This document shows, in pieces, positions 44,002-53,516 of a stretch of 64,000 bases of DNA. Position numbers and translations under genes: made by a program. The stretch spans positions 329,501 through 393,500 of the forward strand of contig NC_011772.1 of assembly GCF_000021305.1 (NCBI RefSeq). The letters are read 5' to 3'. A model generated the notes under the pieces. It was not told the origin of the DNA and did no database searches. It saw only the letters and a list, made by a program, of their open reading frames with translations. Positions within the stretch are counted from its first letter, which is position 1. Every line of letters begins with the position of its first letter. Source of the DNA: Bacillus cereus G9842 (GTDB taxonomy: Bacteria; Bacillota; Bacilli; Bacillales; Bacillaceae_G).

Positions 44002-44016
44002 GTTTGTGCCCTTTTT
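43987..44016. terminator. bidirectional terminator
   Basis: GAGCACAA / TTGTGCCC stem with a T run on the plus strand and CTCTTTTTC on the minus strand; it separates convergent genes. Confidence 0.8.
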
Positions 44017-45316
44017 ATTTTGTAGGAATGAAGAAAACAGATATAGCTGCGATAAGACCTGCAAAGGAGAATAAGTAAAAATTCCATGCTAAGTCATATT
44101 GCATTGTCATAATAATACCGACAAGAATTGGGCCAGCAATTGCACCAACTCGGCCAAGCCCCAGTCCCCAGCCTAAGGAGGTAGCTCGGATATGTGATGG
44201 GAAGTATTGTGTTACATATGCATTTAATATTTGAGTAATACCGACTGATCCAATACCAGCAAGGCCAATTAAAAGATAAATGATTGTAACAGATGGTTTG
44301 ATTGTTAATAGTCCGATACATATAGCTGCCATAAGATAAGAGATGCTAATAACAATTTTTGCTCCTATACGATCAGCAATTGCTCCAGCGAATAATGCGC
44401 CGATAGCTGCGGTAATATTTAGCATAAGTAGAAATGACAGACTAGACCCAAGAGGATATCCTGCCTGGCGCATCATCTGTGGTAACCAAGTGTTTAAACC
44501 GTATATTAAAAACATTCCCATTATATAAGTAATCCAAAAAAGTAGCGTTGCTTTTATGTATTCTTTTGAGAATAACGTAGTAAATCCATTTTTCTTTTGT
44601 ATAGTAGATGGAGCTTGATGAGTTTTATTTTTCACATGAAATTCAATTGGAAAACGATTAAGAATTTGGTTCACTTCTTCTTGGCGATTACGTGATAATA
44701 AAAATTGAATGGACTCAGGTAAATAGCGAATAATGAAAGGAATGAGGAGTAGTGGAATCATTCCGATACCAAACATAATTCTCCATCCGAAATCTTCTAA
44801 CATAAATATAGACAAAATAGCACCTAACACGATACCTAAAGGATAGCCAGTAAACATAAGAGCATAAATAAAAGATTGCCTTTTTTGGGGTGAATATTCA
44901 ACAGTAAGTGCTGAAGCTGTTGGGATAACACCGCCTAATCCGATTCCTCCTATAAATCGAGATAATCCAAATAACTCAGGAGAAGGAGCGATAGCCGCTA
45001 AACCCATTGTGATAGAAAAAAGTGCTAAACAGCATATAAGCGTCCATTTACGTCCAATTAGATCTGTAATCGTTCCAACTAGAATAGCCCCAATAAACAT
45101 CCCAAATAAAGCATAGCTTGCAATTGTGCCAGCGTGCGATGGTGATAGCGCCCAGCTTTTGTCTTCTAGGAGCTTTGGTAGAACGGCACCGTAAATACCT
45201 AAATCATATCCATCAGCTAAAATGGCTAGCCAACAAATAAAAACAACAAGTTTTGTAATAGAGCTTGAAAAGATAGTTTCTGTAGATTCTAGATGAGGTG
45301 GAGCTGAAGGTTGCAT
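44015..45316 (-). CDS. MFS transporter, aromatic acid:H+ symporter (AAHS) family
   Basis: 433 residues, 12 predicted helices. AAHS marks: LADGYDLGIYGAVLPKLLED in helix 1, GTITDLIGRKWTLI (loop 2-3 motif DxxGRK), GIGLGGVIPTASALTVEYSP, and GAIADRIGAKIVI (loop 8-9). The Asp of helix 1 (DGYD) is needed for transport in PcaK. Relatives import benzoate, protocatechuate or 3-hydroxybenzoate-type acids, but no ring-cleavage genes are near. GTGGGGG precedes the ATG. Confidence 0.85.
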   Translation of the reverse strand: MQPSAPPHLESTETIFSSSITKLVVFICWLAILADGYDLGIYGAVLPKLLEDKSWALSPSHAGTIASYALFGMFIGAILVGTITDLIGRKWTLICCLALFSITMGLAAIAPSPELFGLSRFIGGIGLGGVIPTASALTVEYSPQKRQSFIYALMFTGYPLGIVLGAILSIFMLEDFGWRIMFGIGMIPLLLIPFIIRYLPESIQFLLSRNRQEEVNQILNRFPIEFHVKNKTHQAPSTIQKKNGFTTLFSKEYIKATLLFWITYIMGMFLIYGLNTWLPQMMRQAGYPLGSSLSFLLMLNITAAIGALFAGAIADRIGAKIVISISYLMAAICIGLLTIKPSVTIIYLLIGLAGIGSVGITQILNAYVTQYFPSHIRATSLGWGLGLGRVGAIAGPILVGIIMTMQYDLAWNFYLFSFAGLIAAISVFFIPTK

Positions 45317-45416
45317 AATATTCCCCCACTTTTTAATTTGTAGATGAATATATTATTTCATTTAATGTTAATATTTTCCTCCCTGTGTTGAAATTTATCT
45401 GAAAAGGTTTTATAAC

Positions 45417-45459
45417 AAATAAAGAAGTTCAACAGTAATTATGTTGAACTTCTTTATTT
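45417..45459. terminator. bidirectional-type terminator
   Basis: AATAAAGAAGTTCAACA / TGTTGAACTTCTTTATT stem, downstream of the Rieske/FAD gene on the minus strand. Confidence 0.88.
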
Positions 45460-45461
45460 GT

Positions 45462-46988
45462 TCACTCATTATCAACTCGTTTTAACGGTTGATCTGCTGG
45501 ACCTTCAAGAACGTCTCCTTCAATTGAAAAACGAGAACCATGGCAAGGACAATCCCAGGTACAATCACCATTATTCCATTCAACTTCACAGCCGAGATGT
45601 GTACAAGTTGTATCGACGATATGTAATTTTCCTTCTTTGTCCTTATAAGCACCTGCTCGTTTACCGTTAACATGTACGACAGATCCTTCACCAACTTCGA
45701 GATCTTCTGGCTTACGTAATGCGGTTTCGATCTTTCCTTCAATTAAATGTTTCGCAACATCAATGTTCTGGGAGAGGAACGTTTTTATATCTGGATTTGC
45801 ATGGAAGCGTGATGGTGCATACAGTTCTTTATAGGGACTGTGGACTTTTAGGATGGAGTCCTTCAGTAGCTGAGCGGCAGCAGTTCCAGTTGTCATTCCC
45901 CATTTGCGATATCCAGTTGCAACAAATATATTTGGATTTCTTTCGTTAATATGTCCGATATAAGGAAGCTTATCTAGAGTGATTAAATCTTGTGCTGACC
46001 ATCTATAAGGAACCTCGTCTATTCCAAAAGTTGCTTCAGCAAAAGAATAGAGTGCTTCATAATGAAGCATCGTATTTATTCCTTGTCCTGTTTTATGACT
46101 TTCTCCGCCAATTAAAATTAATTTCTCTCCATTGTTTGTTATATAGCGTAAGGAGCGCTTTGGATCATCAATACTTAAATACATGCCACCTGGATAATCT
46201 GTTTTGGCTTTTATTGCAAGAGCGTAGGAGCGTTCTGCGTACATTCGCGTAAAGAAAAAGCTATTCGCATCATAAAAAGGAAAATGTGAACAAGAGACAA
46301 CATATTCACAAGTGATATGATGGCCCTCTTTTGTAATTATTTGTGGATAATCTCCCTTTTCCACATCCATAGCTGTTGTTTGTTCGTAGACCTTTCCACC
46401 CATCTCCACAAACTTTTCTAAAAGTGTTTTTAAATAAAGAAGGGGATGGAATTGTGCTTGATTTTTCATGACAAGTGCAGATTGTACTGGAATAGGAATC
46501 GATAGAGATTGAACATAATCACAAGGTATATTTAATTTTTGATAAGCTTCATATTCTTTCGATAAATTTCTTAATCCGTTATCAGTAGTTGTATATAAAT
46601 ATGAATCTTCATTTGAGAAATTACAGTCGATTTTATATGTTTGAACAGTTTCGTTTATGAATTGTAGAGCCTGATTATTTGATTCATAGTAAAGCCCGGC
46701 CTTTTCTACACCGAAGTGATTTATTAATTCATCATAAATAAGATCATGTTGTGCTGTTACTTTCGCTGTTGTATGCCCAGTCGTCCCGTTTAAAATACGA
46801 CCAGAATCAATTAAAACAACATCGATGCCTTCTTTTGCAAGTAAATAGGCAGTAGTAATACCTGTAATACCAGCACCGATAATAGCAACTTTCGCCTTTA
46901 TATTTTCGGATAAACGAGGGAAAGTAGGAAACTGAGTAGATTCAATCCAATAAGATAGCGGCAGTTGTGGAAATGTATCACTTGTCAT
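45462..46988 (-). CDS. FAD-dependent oxidoreductase fused to a Rieske [2Fe-2S] domain (YhfW-like)
   Basis: 508 residues. N-terminal DAO-type FAD domain with VAIIGAGITGITTAYLLAKEGIDVVLID and GTTGHTTAKVTAQH. C-terminal Rieske domain from about 420: CTHLGCEVEWNNGDCTWDCPCHGSRF, giving the two Cys-His pairs (CTH and CPCH). The layout equals B. subtilis YhfW. The electron partner and substrate are unknown; glycine oxidase-like amines are possible from the FAD part. It stands alone. The start has CAGGAGG upstream. Confidence 0.88.
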   Translation of the reverse strand: MTSDTFPQLPLSYWIESTQFPTFPRLSENIKAKVAIIGAGITGITTAYLLAKEGIDVVLIDSGRILNGTTGHTTAKVTAQHDLIYDELINHFGVEKAGLYYESNNQALQFINETVQTYKIDCNFSNEDSYLYTTTDNGLRNLSKEYEAYQKLNIPCDYVQSLSIPIPVQSALVMKNQAQFHPLLYLKTLLEKFVEMGGKVYEQTTAMDVEKGDYPQIITKEGHHITCEYVVSCSHFPFYDANSFFFTRMYAERSYALAIKAKTDYPGGMYLSIDDPKRSLRYITNNGEKLILIGGESHKTGQGINTMLHYEALYSFAEATFGIDEVPYRWSAQDLITLDKLPYIGHINERNPNIFVATGYRKWGMTTGTAAAQLLKDSILKVHSPYKELYAPSRFHANPDIKTFLSQNIDVAKHLIEGKIETALRKPEDLEVGEGSVVHVNGKRAGAYKDKEGKLHIVDTTCTHLGCEVEWNNGDCTWDCPCHGSRFSIEGDVLEGPADQPLKRVDNE

Positions 46989-47341
46989 TGCTGAAACCTC
47001 CTGATTTTAGAACAATTTTCCTTTTAATATTTCCATATTATATGAAATTCATGTGTGTTGTTTTAGAAGAAGTCTATTTTTATTAAAAGAGGTTATAAAT
47101 TATTTTGATATAATTAATTAGGTGGGGCATTATGAAGAAGTAGGATTTATATAAAACTAAATTCAAGTGATTCTGTTTGTTGATTACATAGAGATTTATT
47201 GAATGAGATAGGGTCTATGGCGTTTAAGAAAATGTCTATAGATAGTGGATAAATCCTTATGTAATATATACATTTTCTTTAGTGAAATAAAGTATGATTA
47301 TAAAAATATAACCAACTTTTATTACTAGGTCATAAAAGTTG

Positions 47342-47371
47342 TTGACAATATAGAAATTCTATTGTTATGAT
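47342..47371 (+). promoter_or_regulatory. desaturase promoter with a palindrome in the spacer
   Basis: TTGACA (47342-47347) and TATGAT (47366-47371) with 18-bp spacing. The spacer holds ATAGAAATTCTAT, a perfect 13-bp palindrome around a central A. A second TATAAT-like element lies at about 47471. The leader to the gene would be about 190 bases, with no other recognisable element; the 5' part of the gap (46989-47340) shows nothing I can name. Confidence 0.6.
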
Positions 47372-47569
47372 TCATCATGTGGAAAGGTTGATAGAGAGTA
47401 AAAAGAGAAATGTTTTTCATTGATAATAAAAGCGAAAAATAAGTGACGATAGAGTGAGTATATTTTCCTTATAATACATGCTTTTTGGATCATTTAGTAA
47501 AATCAATCTGGAAGCAAGAATTGATATATGTAAGTTGCGCAAGGCGCGGCATAAGAAAGGGGCAAAAGG

Positions 47570-48655
47570 ATGAAGGAGCTTCATACATTTGGGTGGTATG
47601 CAGCACGTGTATCACCACATTTGCCGAAAAAAGCATTTAAACCAGTGCCTACTCGTTTATTTGGTGGATTGGCTTATTTGCTTGTGGCATTGTCGGGATT
47701 AATATCGATTGGTGTATTTGAATTGAATGTGTGGGCGAATCTAGGAATTGCGATTGTTCTTGGATTATGTTTTGCTTCACTAGGATTTTTAGGGCATGAA
47801 ATTTTACATGGAACTGTTGTAAGAAAGGCATGGCTTCGTGACTTCTTAGGAGCGATTGCATTTATGCCATTATCAACAGGGCCAAAGCTTTGGAGAAAGT
47901 GGCATAATGCAACGCATCATGTTCATACACAGCATGAAGAGAATGATCCGGATGCATGGCCGACACTTGAGAAACTTAAGAAGAGTAAGTTTTTGAGTTG
48001 GGTATATCGTATGCCTCTACATGTACGTTCATTCTTTAGTTTTCTGTCACTAACAATTCAATTTACATTGCATTCGACTCGAATGTTCTTTCATTTTATA
48101 AAAGAGTTCAAGTCATCCAATCAAAAATCTGTATGGCTTCAACTTCTTTTGCCTTGGACAGTTTGGATTAGTTTATTGTTTATTATGGGACCTGGAAAAT
48201 GGTTATTTGCATATGTCATTCCGTTGTTAATTGCTAACTTTATTGTAATGGCATATATCGCAACAAATCACCGCTTAAATCCAATTGTTCCAGTAAATGA
48301 TCCGTTAGCAAACTGCTTATCAGTAACAGTGCCGCGCTGGGTAGACGTTTTGCATTTCAATTTCTCATATCATACAGAACATCATCTGTTCCCTGCTATG
48401 AGCTCTAAATACTATCCGTTAGTAAAAGAGAAGATTAAAGAAATGTGGCCGGAACGTTATCACGAAATGCCGATGACAAAAGCATTGGCAGCACTTTGGA
48501 ATACACCACGTGTGTATTATCACGGAAGTGAATTAGTTGATCCGCATAGAGAGCATTTCTACGGTTCTTTAGGAAATGGCTTAGACCCTCATAATATTTC
48601 ATATCGTGAGGAACATATAGAAGAAAAAGAGAGTATTAAAAAAATAAATCAGTAA
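47570..48655 (+). CDS. desB: acyl-lipid desaturase (Delta10, DesB type)
   Basis: 361-residue membrane di-iron desaturase acting on acyl chains of membrane phospholipids. The three histidine boxes are HEILHG, HNATHH and HTEHH, and four hydrophobic segments surround them. Family knowledge: B. cereus has two acyl-lipid desaturases, Delta5 DesA and Delta10 DesB (BC0400); locus position makes this DesB, involved in growth at low temperature. GAAAGGGG precedes the ATG. Confidence 0.87.
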   Translation: MKELHTFGWYAARVSPHLPKKAFKPVPTRLFGGLAYLLVALSGLISIGVFELNVWANLGIAIVLGLCFASLGFLGHEILHGTVVRKAWLRDFLGAIAFMPLSTGPKLWRKWHNATHHVHTQHEENDPDAWPTLEKLKKSKFLSWVYRMPLHVRSFFSFLSLTIQFTLHSTRMFFHFIKEFKSSNQKSVWLQLLLPWTVWISLLFIMGPGKWLFAYVIPLLIANFIVMAYIATNHRLNPIVPVNDPLANCLSVTVPRWVDVLHFNFSYHTEHHLFPAMSSKYYPLVKEKIKEMWPERYHEMPMTKALAALWNTPRVYYHGSELVDPHREHFYGSLGNGLDPHNISYREEHIEEKESIKKINQ

Positions 48656-48676
48656 AAATTAATATATTTTTGCAGT

Positions 48677-48709
48677 GAAAAAGCAAGCCATCTCAGGCTT
48701 GCTTTTTCT
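48677..48709. terminator. bidirectional terminator
   Basis: AAAAAGCAAGCC / GGCTTGCTTTTT stem between convergent desB and ABC permease genes. Confidence 0.92.
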
Positions 48710-49401
48710 TATAAAGAAACTTCCTTTTTGTTCTTTTTATTGACTTGGAAGGAGTTAGTTTCTTTTCGTTGTAATCGTTTTTCTAAAAGATTAACAAAAT
48801 AAGTAAATAGAAGAACAAGTACGAGATAGTATGCACCAACGATTATGTAAGTATCTAATTGTTGGAAGTTACCTGCTGCAATTGATAAACCCGATCCCCA
48901 TAATTCGGACATTCCTACATAAGCAACAAGTGAAGAATCTTTTAATCCGATAATAAATTGGTTTCCTAGAGGAGGAAGAGACAGACGAAATGCTTGTGGT
49001 AATATAATTCGTCGCATAGCTAAAGGATAAGGCATGCCTAAAGAGCGAGCTGCTTCTAATTGTCCTCGGTCAACGGATTGAATAGATCCACGGAAAATTT
49101 CCGTAATATATGCACCGTTATGAATTGCTAAAGCGATTGCTCCTGCCCAAAAAGGGGTGAAAACAACAACAGATGTAATTCCAAAATAGAGAATGGCAAT
49201 TTGAACAATTAAAGGTGTACCACGAATAATAGCAATGTAGACATGAGCGATACTATTTAAAACTTTATTGTTAGAGATTCGAAAGAAAGCGAATAATAAT
49301 CCAATTAATGAACCGAGTACTAGGGAAGTTAATGTTAATTGTAATGTGACAATAGTAGCTTTTAAGAGTGTGGGATAGGAAGAGATAAAAATTTCAAACA
49401 T
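48709..49401 (-). CDS. polar amino acid ABC transporter, permease
   Basis: 230 residues, HisM/GlnP family. Seen: ATIVTLQLTLTSLVLGSLIGLL, YIAIIRGTPLIVQIAILYFG, and the EAA loop EAARSLGMPYPLAMRRIILPQAFR that contacts the ATPase. The ATG at 49401 has GGTGAAAC upstream; the longer frame from 49464 runs back into the intergenic hairpin. Third gene of the ATPase, binding protein, permease operon. A homodimer is likely because there is only one permease gene. Confidence 0.9.
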   Translation of the reverse strand: MFEIFISSYPTLLKATIVTLQLTLTSLVLGSLIGLLFAFFRISNNKVLNSIAHVYIAIIRGTPLIVQIAILYFGITSVVVFTPFWAGAIALAIHNGAYITEIFRGSIQSVDRGQLEAARSLGMPYPLAMRRIILPQAFRLSLPPLGNQFIIGLKDSSLVAYVGMSELWGSGLSIAAGNFQQLDTYIIVGAYYLVLVLLFTYFVNLLEKRLQRKETNSFQVNKKNKKEVSL

Positions 49402-49443
49402 GCGTTTCACCTCATATTGTATAGATTTTAGTAGAGAATGAAA

Positions 49444-49479
49444 TGCCCCACATAAAATGAACACTTAATCAGTGGGGCA
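49444..49479 (-). repeat. bcr1 end fragment inside an intercistronic hairpin
   Basis: ATAAAATGAACACTTAATCA (from 49452) is nearly the terminal sequence of bcr1 as seen at 92-115 (ATAAAGTGAAACTTTAATCA). It is flanked by TGCCCCAC (49444-49451) and GTGGGGCA (49472-49479), forming an 8-bp stem between the binding protein and permease genes. Confidence 0.55.
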
Positions 49480-49511
49480 CTGTTTATGAATCTTTTGAAT
49501 GGCTAACTTAC

Positions 49512-50306
49512 TTACTTCGTTTTTTCCTCTTCACCAAGAATATTACGTCCGAACCATTTTTTACTGATCTTATCATACGTACCATCTTTAATGATTTCAT
49601 CTAACGCTTTATTTACTTTCTCAACCATTTCTTTATTATCTTTGCGAATAGCAATTCCCATTTCATCAAGATTTAATGGTTTTCCGGCTTCTTTTATATT
49701 CGATTTTCCTTCTTTTATCATACGTAGACCAACCATTTGATCCGTAATTACTGCGTCAACACGCCCAGGCTCTAAATCCATAAGAGCAGTAATATCACTG
49801 TCATATTCTGTGATTTGATCTGTATATTTTGCAACAAGATTTTTAAAGGTACTAGCTTTTACAACACCAATTTTCTTACCTTTTAAATCTTCTGGAGAAG
49901 AGATAGCGGTATTCTTTTTAGCTACAAAAATTTGGGCGCCAGAGCGATAGTACGGATTTGAGAAACTAACAGCTTTTAAGCGCTCCTCTGTAATTGCCAT
50001 ACTACCCAGTATTACATCATATTTCTTCGCTTGAAGACCTTGAATTAGCGTTTCCCATGGGTTTGTAACTGGCGTAGCCTTCATGTTCATCTTTTTAGCA
50101 AGAGCTTCACCGATTTCTACATCAAAACCGACAAGTTTGCCGTCATTTTCTTTATAGTTAAAAGGTTTGTATAATCCACTCATCGCATAGCGAAATTCTT
50201 TTTCACCATTTGATGAAGTAGTAGAACTTTCTTTGCTACAAGCTCCTAGTATGAAAGATGTACATAGTGTAATGCTCGCAACAATGGTTAATAGTTTTCT
50301 TTTCAT
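49512..50306 (-). CDS. polar amino acid ABC transporter, substrate-binding lipoprotein
   Basis: 264 residues. The signal peptide ends ILGAC, so Cys23 is lipidated. Type II binding-protein (SBP_bac_3) pattern: FRYAMSGLYKPFNYKENDGKLVGFDVEIGEALAKK, WETLIQGLQAKKYDVILGSMAITEERLKAVSFSNPYY (read in parts) with the amino acid-binding Arg, and GKKIGVVKAST. Overall pattern recalls cystine-binding TcyA/FliY more than glutamine-binding GlnH, but the ligand is not settled by sequence. Confidence 0.9.
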   Translation of the reverse strand: MKRKLLTIVASITLCTSFILGACSKESSTTSSNGEKEFRYAMSGLYKPFNYKENDGKLVGFDVEIGEALAKKMNMKATPVTNPWETLIQGLQAKKYDVILGSMAITEERLKAVSFSNPYYRSGAQIFVAKKNTAISSPEDLKGKKIGVVKASTFKNLVAKYTDQITEYDSDITALMDLEPGRVDAVITDQMVGLRMIKEGKSNIKEAGKPLNLDEMGIAIRKDNKEMVEKVNKALDEIIKDGTYDKISKKWFGRNILGEEEKTK

Positions 50307-50427
50307 AAAACCCCTCCTATATATTGATCATACGGATGTTTTTCAGTATGTTATTGAAATATTTTATTTGGATGATTAGTTGTGCACCGTATGAATGTAT
50401 TCCTTTTCGTTTGAAACAGAAGTTACA

Positions 50428-51150
50428 TTATAAAACGTTACGTAAAAATTGTTTTGCTCGTTCATGTGATGGAGCTGAAAAGAATTGTGCTGGCGGAGCA
50501 TCTTCTACAATCTTTCCATCGTCCATAAAGATGACGCGATCAGCTACATCTTTTGCGAAATTCATTTCATGAGTAACAATAACCATTGTCATCCCTTCTT
50601 CAGCAAGTTCTTTCATAACTTGCAATACTTCTCCAACAAGTTCAGGGTCTAAAGCTGAGGTAGGCTCATCAAATAGCATAATCTTAGGGCTCATTGCAAG
50701 AGCTCGTGCAATGGCAATGCGCTGTTTTTGACCACCTGAAAGAAGATGAGGAGTTACATCCGCTTTATCTTGAAGGCCGACTTTTTGGAGAAGTTGATTT
50801 CCAATATCCTGTGCATTTGCTTTCTCTAATTTTTTTACATGAATAGGTGCTTCTATGATGTTTTCTAGTGAGGTCATATGAGGAAAGAGGTTAAAGTGCT
50901 GAAAAACCATACCGACATTTTCACGGACTTTATTTAAATTTGAATGCTTTGGATCAATTCGCTCACCTTGTAAGTGAATTTCGCCTTCATCGTACATTTC
51001 TAAAAAGTTAAGACAGCGAAGTAATGTACTTTTACCAGAACCACTGGCACCAATTAAAACAACAACTTCTTTTTCTTTTACTTCTAAATCAATTCCTTTT
51101 AACACATCAAGTGAACCGAATGATTTTACTAGATTTCGAACTTGAATCAT
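50428..51150 (-). CDS. polar amino acid ABC transporter, ATP-binding protein
   Basis: 240 residues. Walker [19 protein letters not shown]-loop [12 protein letters not shown], signature [17 protein letters not shown], Walker [15 protein letters not shown], and H-loop VTHEM. First gene of the operon; a gap of 121 bases separates it from the binding-protein gene, wide enough for a second promoter. Likely cystine or another polar amino acid by comparison with TcyC. Confidence 0.93.
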   Translation of the reverse strand: MIQVRNLVKSFGSLDVLKGIDLEVKEKEVVVLIGASGSGKSTLLRCLNFLEMYDEGEIHLQGERIDPKHSNLNKVRENVGMVFQHFNLFPHMTSLENIIEAPIHVKKLEKANAQDIGNQLLQKVGLQDKADVTPHLLSGGQKQRIAIARALAMSPKIMLFDEPTSALDPELVGEVLQVMKELAEEGMTMVIVTHEMNFAKDVADRVIFMDDGKIVEDAPPAQFFSAPSHERAKQFLRNVL

Positions 51151-51359
51151 ACAAAACCCCCAGTTAAAAATATATTTTACAAATGTTGCCCCGTATTTCT
51201 GTTATTAGTCATAAATTGTCAGAATCCTTTATTTTTTCGTGCAATTTGATATTCAAAGAAATAATGATTTTTAAAATCTCTATATCCTTCTATAATGAAA
51301 ATATGGATAATAATATATAGGTAGTATTTATATTGCTTATAAAAAGGGGGAAAGGGAAG

Positions 51360-52652
51360 ATGGAAAAAGAAAGAAAAACATTTTCTTTTGGATTACGTAC
51401 ACAACTTATGCTATTCACTACAGTTTTAGCTTTTATTACATATTCAACAAGTATATTTTTTATTTACGTGATATACGATTATTTTCAAAGTTATGTAAGT
51501 CAAACTGTATATAATATTATCGTTATGTTATTAGGGGTAGTATGGTCTGGAATTTTAGCATATGGAGCAGCCGTATTTTTAATTAAACCACTTCGCAAGT
51601 TAGAGGAAGCGGCAAGAAAAGCAGCTGAGGGTGATATTCGTGAAGATGTTCCATTACCGAAGGCAGATGATGAAATTAAATCTTTAAGTGTTGCATTTAA
51701 TATGATGTTAGGAAACTTAAGGGGCATGGTAAAAAATATTGATACAACATTTTCTTATACAAACAATCAAGTACAGCAGATTAGAAAACAAACAGGAGAA
51801 GCAACGAGACAAGCGCAAGGTGTATCTGAGACTCTTGCAGAGATTTCTTCAGGCGCTGAGCAATCAGCAGCATCAATTCAAGCAATTGTTTCTGCTGTTG
51901 ATACAACGACGTCTATTGCAAGTGAAGTAGAAGAAAAAGCGAAGCAGTCTGATACGTTGTCTTCAGAAATGGTTCAAGCTTTAGGGCATAGTACTCGTGT
52001 CTTTACGTCTTTAATTCAAGGTATTCAAACATTGGCAAAAGAAAATGAAGATTCAATGCAAAATGTACAGAAGTTAGAAGAACGAATGAAACAAGTAGAA
52101 CATATTGTGTCTGTTGTGAGTGCGATTGCTAGCCAAACGAATTTATTAGCACTAAATGCTTCTATTGAGGCAGCTCGCGCAGGAGAGCATGGAAGAGGTT
52201 TTGCGGTTGTTGCGGAAGAAGTACGTAAACTTGCTGATGAAAGTGATCATTCTGCAAGAAACATATCTCAGTTATTACGGAATATGCAAGATGAAGTACA
52301 ACAAGTTGCAATGAAAATGACAGAACAAGTGAAAATAGCTAAAGAAGAGGCGAAACGTGGGGAAGCTACGGAATTAATTTTAAAAGAAATGTCATCAAGT
52401 GTTATGGAAGTAGCCGATGCAACTCAGCAAATTAGTAGTTATATGAATGAACAAGTGAGCCACATTCATCAAACAGGAGCACAAACAAAAGCTGTAGCAG
52501 CAATTGCTGAAGAAACGTCAGCTGGTTCGCAAGAAGTGGCGCGTGTGACGCTACAACAGTCTAAAAATATGATAGTAATCGATCAATTATTAAAAGATTT
52601 AGAGAAGCAAGCAACTGATTTGAAACAAACAATTGAACGATTTTCAATGTAA
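51360..52652 (+). CDS. methyl-accepting chemotaxis protein without an extracellular sensor domain
   Basis: 430 residues. Two membrane helices (about 15-37 and 50-72) are joined by only about 12 residues, so there is no extracellular ligand domain. A HAMP domain follows ([20 protein letters not shown]), then the long signalling coiled coil with the tip [40 protein letters not shown] (read in parts). Sensing must occur in the membrane or cytosol, or through a partner. ATG 51360 follows AAAGGGGGAAAGGG; the TTG frame at 51333 begins before that site. Confidence 0.9.
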   Translation: MEKERKTFSFGLRTQLMLFTTVLAFITYSTSIFFIYVIYDYFQSYVSQTVYNIIVMLLGVVWSGILAYGAAVFLIKPLRKLEEAARKAAEGDIREDVPLPKADDEIKSLSVAFNMMLGNLRGMVKNIDTTFSYTNNQVQQIRKQTGEATRQAQGVSETLAEISSGAEQSAASIQAIVSAVDTTTSIASEVEEKAKQSDTLSSEMVQALGHSTRVFTSLIQGIQTLAKENEDSMQNVQKLEERMKQVEHIVSVVSAIASQTNLLALNASIEAARAGEHGRGFAVVAEEVRKLADESDHSARNISQLLRNMQDEVQQVAMKMTEQVKIAKEEAKRGEATELILKEMSSSVMEVADATQQISSYMNEQVSHIHQTGAQTKAVAAIAEETSAGSQEVARVTLQQSKNMIVIDQLLKDLEKQATDLKQTIERFSM

Positions 52653-52654
52653 AA

Positions 52655-52687
52655 GGAAGAACAGAATGCTGTTCTTCTCTTTTTTAT
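52655..52687 (+). terminator. intrinsic terminator of the chemoreceptor gene
   Basis: GAAGAACAG / CTGTTCTTC stem, 4-base loop, then CTCTTTTTT. Confidence 0.88.
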
Positions 52688-52798
52688 TTAGTTTGATTTA
52701 ATATTTACAGTTAAACTATGAACGTTTCCGCAACATTCTTTTCTCTCCCTTTCGGATGAAAATTATAGCGAGCTATAATATTAAAAGGGGTGTCTTTT

Positions 52799-53248
52799 AT
52801 GAAAAAAGAAAAAAGACAACGGTTAATTAAACAATTTGTAAAGGAGTATGAAATAGATAAGCAAGAAAGATTAGTAGAATTGTTAGCAAAAAAAGATGTA
52901 TTAGTAACACAAGCTACGGTTTCTCGCGATATTCGTGAGTTAAACTTAACGAAGGTACCTTCTCAAGAAGGATTAATGATATATAAAGTTTTCTCAGAAG
53001 AGCATTTACAAACTGATATAAAGTTAAAGAAAAAATTACGAGAAGTTGTTGTGAAAATTGATTGTGTAGATCAATTAATGGTTATTAAAACATTACCTGG
53101 TAATGCACATGTTATTGGTGTTTTATTTGATGAGTTAGATTGGAAAGAAAAAATAGGATGTATATGTGGAAATGATACATGCCTTATAATTTCACAGTCG
53201 AAATCAGATAGGGAGATTATAGAAGAAAGATTAAATTTAATTATTTAG
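52799..53248 (+). CDS. argR: ArgR/AhrC-family arginine repressor, arc operon copy
   Basis: 149 residues. N-terminal winged helix with RQRLIKQFVKEYEIDKQERLVELL and TQATVSRDIRELNLTKVP (the recognition helix with SR), and a C-terminal hexamer/arginine-binding domain with LPGNAHVIGVLFDELDWKEKIGCICGNDTCLII. The usual G-[TD]-D-T arginine motif reads GNDT. It controls arginine use together with the downstream arc operon; the chromosome normally has a second ArgR for biosynthesis. ATG 52799 has AAAAGGGG upstream. Confidence 0.9.
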   Translation: MKKEKRQRLIKQFVKEYEIDKQERLVELLAKKDVLVTQATVSRDIRELNLTKVPSQEGLMIYKVFSEEHLQTDIKLKKKLREVVVKIDCVDQLMVIKTLPGNAHVIGVLFDELDWKEKIGCICGNDTCLIISQSKSDREIIEERLNLII

Positions 53249-53252
53249 ATGT

Positions 53253-53292
53253 AAAAATCCTGTTTTTAATAAAATTAAAAACAGGATTTTTG
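53253..53292 (+). terminator. intrinsic terminator of argR
   Basis: AAAAATCCTGTTTTTAAT / ATTAAAAACAGGATTTTT stem with a short loop. Confidence 0.9.
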
Positions 53293-53305
53293 TTTAAATA
53301 CGGAA

Positions 53306-53319
53306 GTTGAATATTCAAC
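53306..53319. promoter_or_regulatory. palindrome in the arcA leader, possible ArgR operator
   Basis: GTTGAATATTCAAC is a perfect 14-bp palindrome built from the ArgR half sites TGAAT and ATTCA, but without the 4-base centre of a standard ARG box. It lies about 200 bases before arcA. No clear Crp/Fnr box of the form TGTGA-N6-TCACA is visible in the same gap. Confidence 0.35.
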
Positions 53320-53516
53320 ATATATGCGTAATATATGTGTTTTTTATTGAAAAAGCGAGAGAGTTTGTTATAAAAATACAAATTCGTATGATTTTAAAAA
53401 AATAACTTGTTTAATATTTCACAATGATAATGTGGATGCTTTCACAAAGATGAAAGTGCAGAGCATTTATTATGTACTTGTAAGACATCAAACATATTTA
53501 AAAGGAGGTACAACAA

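Noticed and set aside
53390..53500. Crp/Fnr-type box for ArcR before arcA
   Set aside because: The TTCACA and TGTGG elements seen here point outward rather than forming TGTGA-N6-TCACA, so a box could not be claimed.
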